Shown here piece after piece: positions 56,819 through 64,000 of a stretch of DNA of 64,000 bases. The DNA comes from Fimenecus sp036652055 (GTDB taxonomy: Bacteria; Bacillota; Clostridia; Oscillospirales; Acutalibacteraceae). The notes under the pieces were generated by a model that was given only the letters and a program-made list of their open reading frames with translations, ran no database searches and was not told the origin of the DNA. The number at the start of each line of letters is the position of its first letter. Position 1 is the first letter of the stretch. The position numbers were made by a program, and so were the translations under genes. The DNA is taken from the NCBI GenBank assembly GCA_036652055.1, contig JAVVWP010000003.1, positions 1 through 64,000 of the forward strand. Reading direction: 5' to 3'.

Positions 56819-58684
56819 TTAAAGTGATGGGACTAACTGTGCTTCGTAGCGGAGAATTCTAATTGCATCGCCTGAAGTCACCCTGCCATCTTTTACGACA
56901 TCTGCCGCTGTAAATTCTTCTGCTGTTAATGTTCTAAGCTGTGCCTCGGCTCTCAATACTGCAATTGCATCGCCCGAAGTTACCCTACCATCGCCCGTAA
57001 CATCACCTAACATTCTTGTTGGTGCTGGTGGTGTAATGTCTACAAATATAAAGTTATTATCTTGTGCGTATTTTTCAGCGGCACTACCTTTAGAGCCTGT
57101 AATTGTAAATCCAAGCAGTTTTTCATAACCGCCATTGTCATTCAAATAATAGCCAAAAGCCATATCACCTATGCTTGTTACGCTGTCAGGAATTGTTACG
57201 CCTTTAAGCCCTGCGCAATCGATAAACGCATACTCGGTAATTGAAATTGTTCCAGGCTTTATATTTATTTCTGTATCTGCAGGCATTGTGCCTTTATATT
57301 CATAAAAAACTTTGCCTAAATAAACTTCGCCATCTGGCAGTGAATTATAAAACGGTGTCTCATCAAATGCATTATGACCTATGCTCGTTACACTGTCAGA
57401 AATAGTTACGCTTTTAAGACCTGTGCAACCATAAAATGCATAATTGCCTATGCTTGTCACACTGTCTACAATTGTTATGCCTTTAAGCCCTGTACAATAA
57501 TAAAATGCATAGCCTGTAATTGAAGTTGTTCCAGCTTTTATGTTTATTTCTGTATTTTTTGGCATTTTGCCTTTATATGCATATAAAACTTTCCCTAAAT
57601 AAACTTCGCCATCTGGCATTGAAACAAAAAATGGTGTATTCTCAAATGCACTGCTTTCTATACTCGTTACGCTATCAGGAATTGTTATGTCTTTTAGACT
57701 TGTGCAACTTTCAAATGCACTACTACCTATGCTCGTAACGCTATTTCCAATTGTTACGGTTGTGAGGTATGCGCAATCAAAAAACGCCCTGTAACCTATA
57801 ATTGTTACGCTATCAGGAATTGTTACGCCTTTTAGACCTGTGCAACCATTAAATGCAGTGCCTGAAATTGAAACCGTACCAGCTTTTATGGTTATTTCTG
57901 TGTCTTTAGGTATTGTGCCTTTATATTTATAAAAAACTTTTCCTAAATAAACTTCGCCATCTGGCAGTGAATTATAAAATGGTGTATTATCAAATGCACC
58001 GTAGCCTATGCTTGTTACGCTGTTAGAAATTGTTATGTTTGTAATACCTGTGCAATCAGAAAATGCATAGTTGCCTATACTTGTTACGCTGTCAGAGATT
58101 GCGATTTCTCCAGATTTACCTTGTGGGCATTTAAACATCTCTGTTTTATCTTTATTATATAATATCCCATCAATACTTGAATATTTTGTATTACCTTCAC
58201 TTATATTAATAGCTGTAAGGCTTGTGCAATTGTCAAACGCACCGTCGCCTATGCCCGTTACGCTATCAGGGATTGTTAGCCCTTTTAGACCTTTGCAGCC
58301 CAAAAAAGCCCTGTAACCTATGTTTGTTATGCCGTTTGCCATTGTTATGTCTTTTAGACCTGTGCAACCATAAAATGCACCGCCACCTATGGTTGTTACA
58401 CTATTAGGGATTATTACACTTGTAAGGCTTGTGCAACCTTTAAATGAAAAGTCACCCATTTGTGTTACCGTATACCCATCAATTGTTGATGGAATTGTAA
58501 CATCTCCGCCAGTGCCAGTGTACTTATCAATTGATACTGTTTTTTTTGTTCCAGAAATTACCGAATACTCATAATCGCCACTTGTTAATGCGAAAGATGA
58601 AATTGCACCCATTGGGATAATTGTCGCTACCATTAAAATTGCCATTAGGATTGAAAGTGCTTTGAGCTTGAATTTCTTTTTCAT
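56819..58684 (-). CDS. BspA-like leucine-rich-repeat surface protein with C-terminal dockerin
   Basis: 621 residues. Signal peptide of about 33 residues, then BspA-type LRR_5 units (SVTSIGNYAFYGCTGLKSVT and relatives). Three longer super-repeats each contain TPFYNSLPDGEVYLGKVFY-like and IKAGT-SI blocks, at about 57.3, 57.6 and 58.0 kb. The C-terminal 65 residues are a type I dockerin: LGDVTGDGRVTSGDAIAVLR and AADVVKDGRVTSGDAIRILR, two calcium-binding segments. LRR_5 domains bind host or partner surfaces; the dockerin would lock the protein to a cohesin scaffold, none of which is in the window. SD GGGGGAA precedes the ATG; promoter at 58752. Confidence 0.88.
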   Translation of the reverse strand: MKKKFKLKALSILMAILMVATIIPMGAISSFALTSGDYEYSVISGTKKTVSIDKYTGTGGDVTIPSTIDGYTVTQMGDFSFKGCTSLTSVIIPNSVTTIGGGAFYGCTGLKDITMANGITNIGYRAFLGCKGLKGLTIPDSVTGIGDGAFDNCTSLTAINISEGNTKYSSIDGILYNKDKTEMFKCPQGKSGEIAISDSVTSIGNYAFSDCTGITNITISNSVTSIGYGAFDNTPFYNSLPDGEVYLGKVFYKYKGTIPKDTEITIKAGTVSISGTAFNGCTGLKGVTIPDSVTIIGYRAFFDCAYLTTVTIGNSVTSIGSSAFESCTSLKDITIPDSVTSIESSAFENTPFFVSMPDGEVYLGKVLYAYKGKMPKNTEINIKAGTTSITGYAFYYCTGLKGITIVDSVTSIGNYAFYGCTGLKSVTISDSVTSIGHNAFDETPFYNSLPDGEVYLGKVFYEYKGTMPADTEINIKPGTISITEYAFIDCAGLKGVTIPDSVTSIGDMAFGYYLNDNGGYEKLLGFTITGSKGSAAEKYAQDNNFIFVDITPPAPTRMLGDVTGDGRVTSGDAIAVLRAEAQLRTLTAEEFTAADVVKDGRVTSGDAIRILRYEAQLVPSL

Positions 58685-58751
58685 TTTAATTCCCCCTATT
58701 TTTTAAGATAAAATTGCACTTATAATCAAATATTTTGCCTTATGATATGGT

Positions 58752-58780
58752 ATTATATACCAAAATTAAAATAATTTCAA
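58752..58780 (-). promoter_or_regulatory. Promoter of the dockerin-LRR gene
   Basis: Minus strand -35 TTGAAA (58775-58780), -10 TATAAT (58752-58757), spacer 17. The 305-base gap 58685-58989 also holds one repeat copy and the uraA terminator. Confidence 0.65.
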
Positions 58781-58859
58781 GCGTTAATAAAAAATTAGTT
58801 TTACTTTGAGAATTGCATTATTATAACCTTTTGCTCACTATAATTGGCTTTTATCTTAG

Positions 58860-58900
58860 TTGCTCCCTCCTTCAGTCGACTGCGGTTGCTCGAGGAAGCG
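58860..58900. repeat. CTCCCTCCTTCAG repeat family, shortened copy
   Basis: TTGCTCCCTCCTTCAGTC, then GACTGCGGTTGCTCGAGGAAGCG: the left palindrome half is kept but the middle is deleted. An extra GAGGAAGC lies near 58918. Confidence 0.75.
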
Positions 58901-58932
58901 GAAGGGGTTTTCTTTCAGAGGAAGCAAAAAAA

Positions 58933-58963
58933 TGTGTGATGAAAGCTATTCTTTCATCACACA
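58933..58963 (-). terminator. Terminator of uraA
   Basis: Perfect 13-bp stem TGTGTGATGAAAG / CTTTCATCACACA with a 5-base loop, followed on the minus strand by TTTTTTTGC. Confidence 0.88.
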
Positions 58964-58989
58964 TTATAAGGTTTTATTTTTGCAAGGCT

Positions 58990-60423
58990 TTATTTTTTCT
59001 TTGATTTGCTTTTCTTTTTAGCCTTATTTGTTTCATTTGTATTTTCTTCGCCCTCTGCCATCACTATTTCTGCTCCTCGTTTTTCAGGAAGAATTAAATT
59101 TAAAAGTATTCCTGTAAGTGCTGCAAGAGCCATTCCTGAAATAGTAACCTTACCAATGCCTATGCTTGCTCCGCCAAGACCTAAAACAAGCATTACTGAT
59201 GCAATTATTGTATTTCTTGTATTATTAAAATCTGTTCTTGCATCTACTAAAACTCTAAGCCCATTTGCTGCAATAAGTCCAAATAAGATTATGCAAATTC
59301 CGCCCATTACACAGCCCGGAATTGATGAAATTAAATCTTGAAATGGCTTTATAAATGCTAAAAGAATAGCAATTACTGCTGCTCCGCCTGTAACCCAAAC
59401 CGAGGCTACCCTTGTCATTCCTACAACGCCTGTATTTTCACCATATGATGTGTTTGCAGGCCCACCAATCATACCTGCTATAAAGGTTGCTATACCGTCA
59501 CCTGCAAGGGTTTTATCAAGCCCTGGATCTTTTAAGAAATCTTTACCACAGATAGTTCCGAGAACCTTATGGTCGCCTATATGCTCCGCAATTGTAACAA
59601 ATGCAAGCGGTGCTATTGTTGCAAGTGCAACAAAGTCAATCGAATAGAAAAAGAATGGGCCTTTAGTTCCAAGTGAATTACCAAATGGAAGCATTATCGT
59701 TGGCACATCAATTATATTTAATGTTTTAAAATCATTTGCAACTATTGCAAGGTTAGCAAGCACAAGCTGTGAAGTTGGATTGCCTTGATTGAAAATTAAG
59801 TCAACAACTACCGCTGAAAGATAACCTGCTAAAATTCCACTCATTATTGGAACAATTTTGAAAAATCCCTTTGCAAATACCGCTACGAGTGCTGTAACCA
59901 TTACTGCAATAACCGCAACTGTGATTACCTGCCAATTATATGGCTCACCCTCGCCTGGCATTAAACCTGCATTAGTGCAGGCAACACTTGCAAGACCTAA
60001 ACCGATAACAATAATCATTGGCCCTACAACAACCGGTGGAAGAACTTTATCAAGCCAACCTTTTCCAATAAGTTTAATTAGCAATGCAACTACGCAATAG
60101 ATTAATCCTACTGCCATAAGACCTGTACAAACCGCTGCGTAGTTAGGCATTTCAGGGTTGCTTGTCATCGCAAGTGCCGTACAGATTGGTGTAATATAGG
60201 CAAACGAGCTACCTAAGTACATTGGGCATTTTGCCTTTGAAAGGACTATGTATATAAGAGTTCCAAGCCCCGAAGAAAGAAGTGCTGTTCCAATTGGAAG
60301 CCCTGTTAGCATTGGAACTAATACTGTTGAACCGAACATTGCAAAAACATGCTGAAAGCTAAGTGCGAACCATTTGCCCGGCGATGGGCGTTCGTTGATG
60401 CCAATAATAATTTTGTTATCCAA
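58990..60423 (-). CDS. uraA: Uracil/xanthine permease (NCS2 family)
   Basis: 477 residues, about 14 membrane helices. PSPGKWFALSFQHVFAMFGS, PMYLGSSFAYITPICTAL, VLPPVVVGPMIIVIGLGL, APLAFVTIAEHIGDHKVLG (substrate-binding Glu-His) and DGIATFIAGMIGGPANTSYG (NCS2 signature) are those of UraA. The long Lys-rich C-terminal tail (KKKSKSKKK) is cytosolic. Likely uracil uptake, but the NCS2 family also takes xanthine. The start is TTG at 60423, with AGGGGGA nine bases before it. No PyrR binding element or purine riboswitch recognised in the short leader. Confidence 0.88.
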   Translation of the reverse strand: MDNKIIIGINERPSPGKWFALSFQHVFAMFGSTVLVPMLTGLPIGTALLSSGLGTLIYIVLSKAKCPMYLGSSFAYITPICTALAMTSNPEMPNYAAVCTGLMAVGLIYCVVALLIKLIGKGWLDKVLPPVVVGPMIIVIGLGLASVACTNAGLMPGEGEPYNWQVITVAVIAVMVTALVAVFAKGFFKIVPIMSGILAGYLSAVVVDLIFNQGNPTSQLVLANLAIVANDFKTLNIIDVPTIMLPFGNSLGTKGPFFFYSIDFVALATIAPLAFVTIAEHIGDHKVLGTICGKDFLKDPGLDKTLAGDGIATFIAGMIGGPANTSYGENTGVVGMTRVASVWVTGGAAVIAILLAFIKPFQDLISSIPGCVMGGICIILFGLIAANGLRVLVDARTDFNNTRNTIIASVMLVLGLGGASIGIGKVTISGMALAALTGILLNLILPEKRGAEIVMAEGEENTNETNKAKKKSKSKKK

Positions 60424-60488
60424 TTTTGAAATCCCCCTAAGATTTTTTTCACTAATTAATTTACACTATTTGTCGGCTTATGTCAATA

Positions 60489-61658
60489 TTACTTTAAAAT
60501 AGTTTTGATTATTTTTGCACCAACAAGCACACCTGCGGTTACTGCTGCTACAATTATTCCCTTTTTTATAAGTGGCTCAACTGATTCAAAGCTTGTTGGC
60601 CCATATTTATAATATGTGAATTTTAATTTTTCATCAATATCTTCTTTTTTGAATAAATCTTTATACATTATTGTGTGCGTCGAAATTGTTGAGGGATTGG
60701 TTTCGTCTAAATCAATGACACGCACTCCCCTGTTTAAATCAGGCCCATAAACATTAAATCCACAGCCTTGAGTATACCCTAAAAGCATATTTTTGTATTT
60801 ACCAACAAAACTATTGTTATGGTCATGCCCGAAAAATATTGCTATTGTATCCCCTTTTTCTGACAGAGCATCAAACTCTCCACCATTTGTAACTGGCGTT
60901 GCAGGAGTTTCTAATACAAAATCATAATTCCCTTTTACAAGAGTTTCATCTTTCATCCAATAAAACTTATCGGCATGGTCACGATACCCAGGTGCTGATG
61001 GCTTTGTGCCTTTTGGAACTTCTTTTAAAAGCTCCCACACTTCAGGAACAGGAATATGTTGAAATACCATTGACGGAACATATTCACCATTTTCTTCTTT
61101 TAAGAAATCCCGAACATCTCTATACCAATTTAATTGACCTTCTGATACAGGGTTGCTAAATCCATCCATCGACATTGAAAGTGAATCAATTAAATAAAGG
61201 TTGAAGGCTGTTTTTTCTTCTTTGCTTGCCTCTATATTAATATAGTGGTTTGCATAACCATCAATTGTTTCATCACCAATTTCAGAAAGGCAGCCATCAA
61301 AGCTCTTATACATCTGGAATTGTTTTTCTTTTGTAATTCCAAACGCTTGGTCGTCGTGATTTCCAAACACAAATGTAAACGGTATATCTCTATCTGTCAG
61401 CGGTGTTAAAAAGTTTGAGATTGCTTTGAAAATGTTACTATCTCTATCCCCTTGAAGTAGGGAAATTCCATAACCCTTTATTTGGTCACCTGTAAACACA
61501 ACTAAATCAGGTTGGGCCTTATCTAATGCCGCCTCTATAAATTTAATTGTATTTTTAGAAGTGTACTGTGTATCTTGAATGTCTGCAATTTGCATTATTC
61601 TGAATTTACCATTTTCGTTGAATTTTAAATCAGCTGCTTTTCCCTTTGGCTGTGTCAT
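60489..61658 (-). CDS. Membrane-tethered metallophosphoesterase
   Basis: 389 residues. Calcineurin-like phosphoesterase motifs: FRIMQIADIQDTQYTSKN (Asp; the usual His is replaced by Gln in DIQD), DLVVFTGDQIKG, FTFVFGNHDDQAF, MVFQHIPVPE and AIFFGHDHNNSFVG. A hydrophobic segment at the C-terminal end (IIVAAVTAGVLVGAKIIK) anchors it. The family includes PhoD/DCR2-like enzymes; substrate unknown. ATG at 61658 after AGGTGATT; a GTG three codons earlier overlaps the SD. Adjacent PAP2 gene suggests joint lipid or phosphate metabolism. Confidence 0.85.
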   Translation of the reverse strand: MTQPKGKAADLKFNENGKFRIMQIADIQDTQYTSKNTIKFIEAALDKAQPDLVVFTGDQIKGYGISLLQGDRDSNIFKAISNFLTPLTDRDIPFTFVFGNHDDQAFGITKEKQFQMYKSFDGCLSEIGDETIDGYANHYINIEASKEEKTAFNLYLIDSLSMSMDGFSNPVSEGQLNWYRDVRDFLKEENGEYVPSMVFQHIPVPEVWELLKEVPKGTKPSAPGYRDHADKFYWMKDETLVKGNYDFVLETPATPVTNGGEFDALSEKGDTIAIFFGHDHNNSFVGKYKNMLLGYTQGCGFNVYGPDLNRGVRVIDLDETNPSTISTHTIMYKDLFKKEDIDEKLKFTYYKYGPTSFESVEPLIKKGIIVAAVTAGVLVGAKIIKTILK

Positions 61659-61667
61659 TTTAATCAC

Positions 61668-62303
61668 CTATACATTCTTATTTTTCTTTGAGTGTTTTAA
61701 TTTAAAGCTGTCTATCTTTGTTCCTGCGTGATTTTCAAACCAAGGATAAACAAAGCGAACAATTAGAAAATATGCTATTGCTGAATATAAAACTCCGAAA
61801 ACTGCACCAAAAATAACATCAGTCGGATAATGAACCATTAAATAATTTCTTGAAAATGCAACTAAAACTGCTAAAATTATTGATGGCGTAAATAATTTCC
61901 ATTTTTTATTCCAAAACATTGCAGCAGCGGCTGCGAAAGACATTGCCGCATGACCTGATGGGAATGAAAATCCATGAGGTTTTGAAATAAGAATCCCGTC
62001 TTTTAGATTTTCATAAAGCGGTGCAAATTCTGCAAAATTAAAAGGTCTTGGTCTTGCAAAAATATTTTTTAAAATAATATCATTCAAAACAAGCATTACT
62101 ACCAATGAAAACGCAACTGTTATCGCTGTTTTACGATATTTTTTTGAGAAAAGACATATTATGGCAATGATAATCCAAATTGCCCCACCCTCACTTAAAT
62201 AGGTGATAACTGGCATTAATTTATCGAGAAATCCACACCAAATATTATCTTGAATCCATTGAAATGCTGAGAAATCGAAACTTGTAAAAATGCTGAAATC
62301 CAT
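61668..62303 (-). CDS. PAP2-type phosphatase (undecaprenyl- or lipid-phosphate)
   Basis: 211 residues, five to six membrane helices. The PAP2 signature is split as KNIFARPRPFNF (K-x6-RP), FSFPSGHAAMSFAA (PSGH) and RNYLMVHYPTDVIFGAVFG (SR-x5-H-x3-D), all complete. Such enzymes dephosphorylate undecaprenyl pyrophosphate or phosphatidic acid outside the membrane. GGAGG precedes the ATG. Nine bases separate its stop from the metallophosphoesterase start, so the two are one operon. Confidence 0.9.
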   Translation of the reverse strand: MDFSIFTSFDFSAFQWIQDNIWCGFLDKLMPVITYLSEGGAIWIIIAIICLFSKKYRKTAITVAFSLVVMLVLNDIILKNIFARPRPFNFAEFAPLYENLKDGILISKPHGFSFPSGHAAMSFAAAAAMFWNKKWKLFTPSIILAVLVAFSRNYLMVHYPTDVIFGAVFGVLYSAIAYFLIVRFVYPWFENHAGTKIDSFKLKHSKKNKNV

Positions 62304-62360
62304 TTTGGTTCCTCCATTACAACAATATACTAATTATTTTATAGCCTTTGCTCTAAAATG

Positions 62361-63251
62361 TCAATTATTAATGGTTGATGCAGGCAATTGTTTTTTGCTT
62401 TTATAAAGCTCACTAAACAGTGTTGCTCCTAAAATCAAGGCTGCACCAACAATTTGAAGTATTGTCATTTTTTCAGATAGCACTAATGCTGAAAGAATTA
62501 TTGCAGTTACAGGATCAATATAGCTATATACAGCAACGGTTTGTGCCTTTAGCTTTGTTATCGTTCCAAAATAAAGCAAATATGCTATCCCTGTATGAAC
62601 TACTGCTACTATTAAAAGCAGTAACAATTCTTTAGATGTTAGTGTGAATGTACTTATCTTTTCAGTACAAAGGAGATATGGCAGAATTACAACCGCTGAT
62701 ACAAAGAGCTGAACTATTGTAGATTCTACACTTGAAATATCTTTTAAAAACTTATTTGAGATTACAATAATGGTATAAAATATTGCTGCACTAATTCCAA
62801 ACGCAAACCCCATCTTGCTTATCTGCATATCGGAAGAAGAAAATACTCCTGATACAAATGCCATTCCAAGAAGTGAAAGGAAAATGCAAACAGCCTTTGA
62901 AACAGACATTTTTTCTTTAAATACAAATGGCGATAAAATAGCAACAAACACAGGTGCAAGATAATACATCAGCGTTGCATTTGCTATGCTTGTATATTTG
63001 TATGCTTCAAAAAGAAACATCCAATTAAAGCCTAAAGCCGCACCTGAAACAAGAAGAAAAATCCAATTCTTTTTTATGGACTTAAATGAGATTTTCCTTT
63101 TTGTTATAATGCAGTAAATAATGATAATTAATGCACCAACAAATCCTCTAACAAAAGCTATTGCAGAAGATGGCAAGTTTATATTTCTTATAAAAATTCC
63201 AAGACTTCCAAAAATCAACATTGCGAGCATCATTTTTAATTTATCTTTCAT
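62361..63251 (-). CDS. EamA/DMT family transporter
   Basis: 296 residues, ten helices in two EamA repeats (FGSLGIFIRNINLPSSAIAF, MYYLAPVFVAILSPFVFKEK, then AVYSYIDPVTAIILSALVLS with EKMTILQIVGAALILGATLF). Drug/metabolite exporter or amino-acid exporter of unknown substrate. Its ATG overlaps the trmD stop by one base (TAATG), so it is co-translated with trmD, probably by chance of operon packing. Confidence 0.9.
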   Translation of the reverse strand: MKDKLKMMLAMLIFGSLGIFIRNINLPSSAIAFVRGFVGALIIIIYCIITKRKISFKSIKKNWIFLLVSGAALGFNWMFLFEAYKYTSIANATLMYYLAPVFVAILSPFVFKEKMSVSKAVCIFLSLLGMAFVSGVFSSSDMQISKMGFAFGISAAIFYTIIVISNKFLKDISSVESTIVQLFVSAVVILPYLLCTEKISTFTLTSKELLLLLIVAVVHTGIAYLLYFGTITKLKAQTVAVYSYIDPVTAIILSALVLSEKMTILQIVGAALILGATLFSELYKSKKQLPASTINN

Positions 63252-63976
63252 TACTTTATCTTTTTAAGGAATTCCTTATCTTTCTTTGTAAGCTCTGCAT
63301 TTTGCAGCAGGTCAGGTCGCCTTAAAAGCGTTCTTTCAAGTGATTTTTCACGCCTCCATTTTTCAATATTAGCGTGATGCCCTGAAATTAAAACTTCGGG
63401 AACTTTTTTACTGTGCCACTCATAGGGGCGTGTGTACTGCGGATATTCTAAAAGGCTATTGTAATGGCTTTCAAGCTCTTTTGCCTCATCATTTGCAAGA
63501 ACACCCTCAAGCATTCTCGAAACGCTGTCAGCAAGCACCAAGGCAGGAAGCTCACCACCCGTTAATACATAATCACCTATTGAAATTTCTTCGTCAACTA
63601 TTTCTTCTATTACTCTTTCGTCAACGCCTTCATAATGACCACAAAGAATTGCTATATTTGAAAGCTTTGAAAGTTCTTTTACCTTTTCCTGCGTGAGAGT
63701 TTTGCCCTGCGGTGACATATAAATAAGGTGTGGTTTTTCGCCTATTTTTTCACACAAGTCCATATAGCAATCGTAGATTGGCTGAGTTTGCATAAGCATT
63801 CCCATTCCACCGCCATAAGGGGCATCATCAACACGATTATGCTTATCAAGCGTATAATCTCGAATGTTTATCGTATTAATCGTTACATAGTTATTTTCTC
63901 TTGCTCTGCCTATAATGCTTTCTTTTAACACATTTTCGCACATTTCAGGGAAAAGAGTCAGAATATCAATTCGCAT
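63251..63976 (-). CDS. trmD: tRNA (guanine-37-N1)-methyltransferase
   Basis: 241 residues. Methylates G37 of tRNAs to prevent frameshifting, using S-adenosylmethionine. Trefoil-knot motifs: MRIDILTLFPEMCENVLKES, VDDAPYGGGMGMLMQTQPIY, PHLIYMSPQGKTLTQEKV, AILCGHYEGVDERVIEEIVD and ISIGDYVLTGGELPALVLAD, then NSLLEYPQYTRPYEWHSKKV: a complete TrmD. Upstream (beyond the window) rimM and rpsP are expected. SD GAGAGGA runs into a decoy ATG before the true ATG at 63976. Confidence 0.97.
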   Translation of the reverse strand: MRIDILTLFPEMCENVLKESIIGRARENNYVTINTINIRDYTLDKHNRVDDAPYGGGMGMLMQTQPIYDCYMDLCEKIGEKPHLIYMSPQGKTLTQEKVKELSKLSNIAILCGHYEGVDERVIEEIVDEEISIGDYVLTGGELPALVLADSVSRMLEGVLANDEAKELESHYNSLLEYPQYTRPYEWHSKKVPEVLISGHHANIEKWRREKSLERTLLRRPDLLQNAELTKKDKEFLKKIK

Positions 63977-64000
63977 ATTTTTGCATTCCTCTCTTATTCA

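Overview
This window is low-GC, AT-rich bacterial chromosome. It carries spore-germination genes (spoVAC-spoVAD), the ctsR-mcsA-mcsB-clpC heat-shock operon, a T-box leader on pheST, purine-rich Shine-Dalgarno sites and consensus sigma-A promoters, so the source is a spore-forming Clostridia member (Firmicutes). The electron-bifurcating-type [FeFe] hydrogenase, Rnf complex, dockerin/BspA-like surface protein, sulfatase/glycosidase pair and galactose transporter suggest a strictly anaerobic, fermentative, probably gut-associated Oscillospirales/Ruminococcaceae-like organism; the family assignment is inference. I saw no CRISPR array, rRNA, tRNA, transposase or prophage.

Layout. 0-3.5 kb (minus strand): M18 aminopeptidase (cut by the window edge), lytic transglycosylase, coaE, exonuclease III. 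3.6-8.3 kb (plus): Cys-type sulfatase, DUF5703/GH95-like protein and a membrane-anchored secreted protein. 8.4-11.6 kb (minus): a tight five-gene operon around a sensory-type [FeFe] hydrogenase (DRTGG, HATPase, HydS-like, DRTGG, PHP phosphoesterase). 11.7-15 kb: a protein that looks like a double P-loop ATPase whose two P-loops have decayed, fba, and a small cassette bounded by a 74-bp direct repeat. 15-21 kb (plus): T-box/pheST and glmS, then repeat-rich intergenic DNA. 21.4-26.1 kb (minus): ctsR-mcsA-mcsB-clpC with two CtsR boxes. 26.2-28.3 kb: a tiny Cys-rich membrane protein and an LTA-synthase-like enzyme. 28.4-35.4 kb (minus): apbE, NusG-II protein, Gx transporter and rnfCDGEAB in one run.

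35.4-40 kb: DUF4874/4832-type protein, XRE membrane regulator, MltG, MATE pump, then a nest of palindromic repeats. 40.3-44.5 kb (minus): mglBAC galactose transporter with a coupled InlB-repeat protein. 44.6-49.8 kb (minus): hndA-HATPase-hndB-hndC-hndD hydrogenase with a Rex-like palindrome in its leader. 50-54.9 kb: MMPL exporter plus YhgE-like lipoprotein, and an orphan ABC ATPase. 55-56.8 kb (plus): spoVAC, spoVAD and an unlisted 53-aa ORF. 56.8-64 kb (minus): BspA-like dockerin protein, uracil permease, metallophosphoesterase/PAP2 pair, EamA transporter and trmD.

The dominant theme is redox economy. Ferredoxin reduced in fermentation can be oxidised by the bifurcating hydrogenase (with NADH, making H2) or by Rnf (reducing NAD+ and pumping ions). 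ApbE would flavinylate RnfG and RnfD, and the HydS-like operon is a candidate H2/redox sensor. Both hydrogenase operons carry a stand-alone HATPase. A recurrent start-site design, in which the Shine-Dalgarno core runs directly into a decoy ATG (GGAATG) a few bases before the likely true start, was used to correct several starts; TTG starts are inferred for pheS, rnfB, uraA, hydS and the orphan ABC gene.
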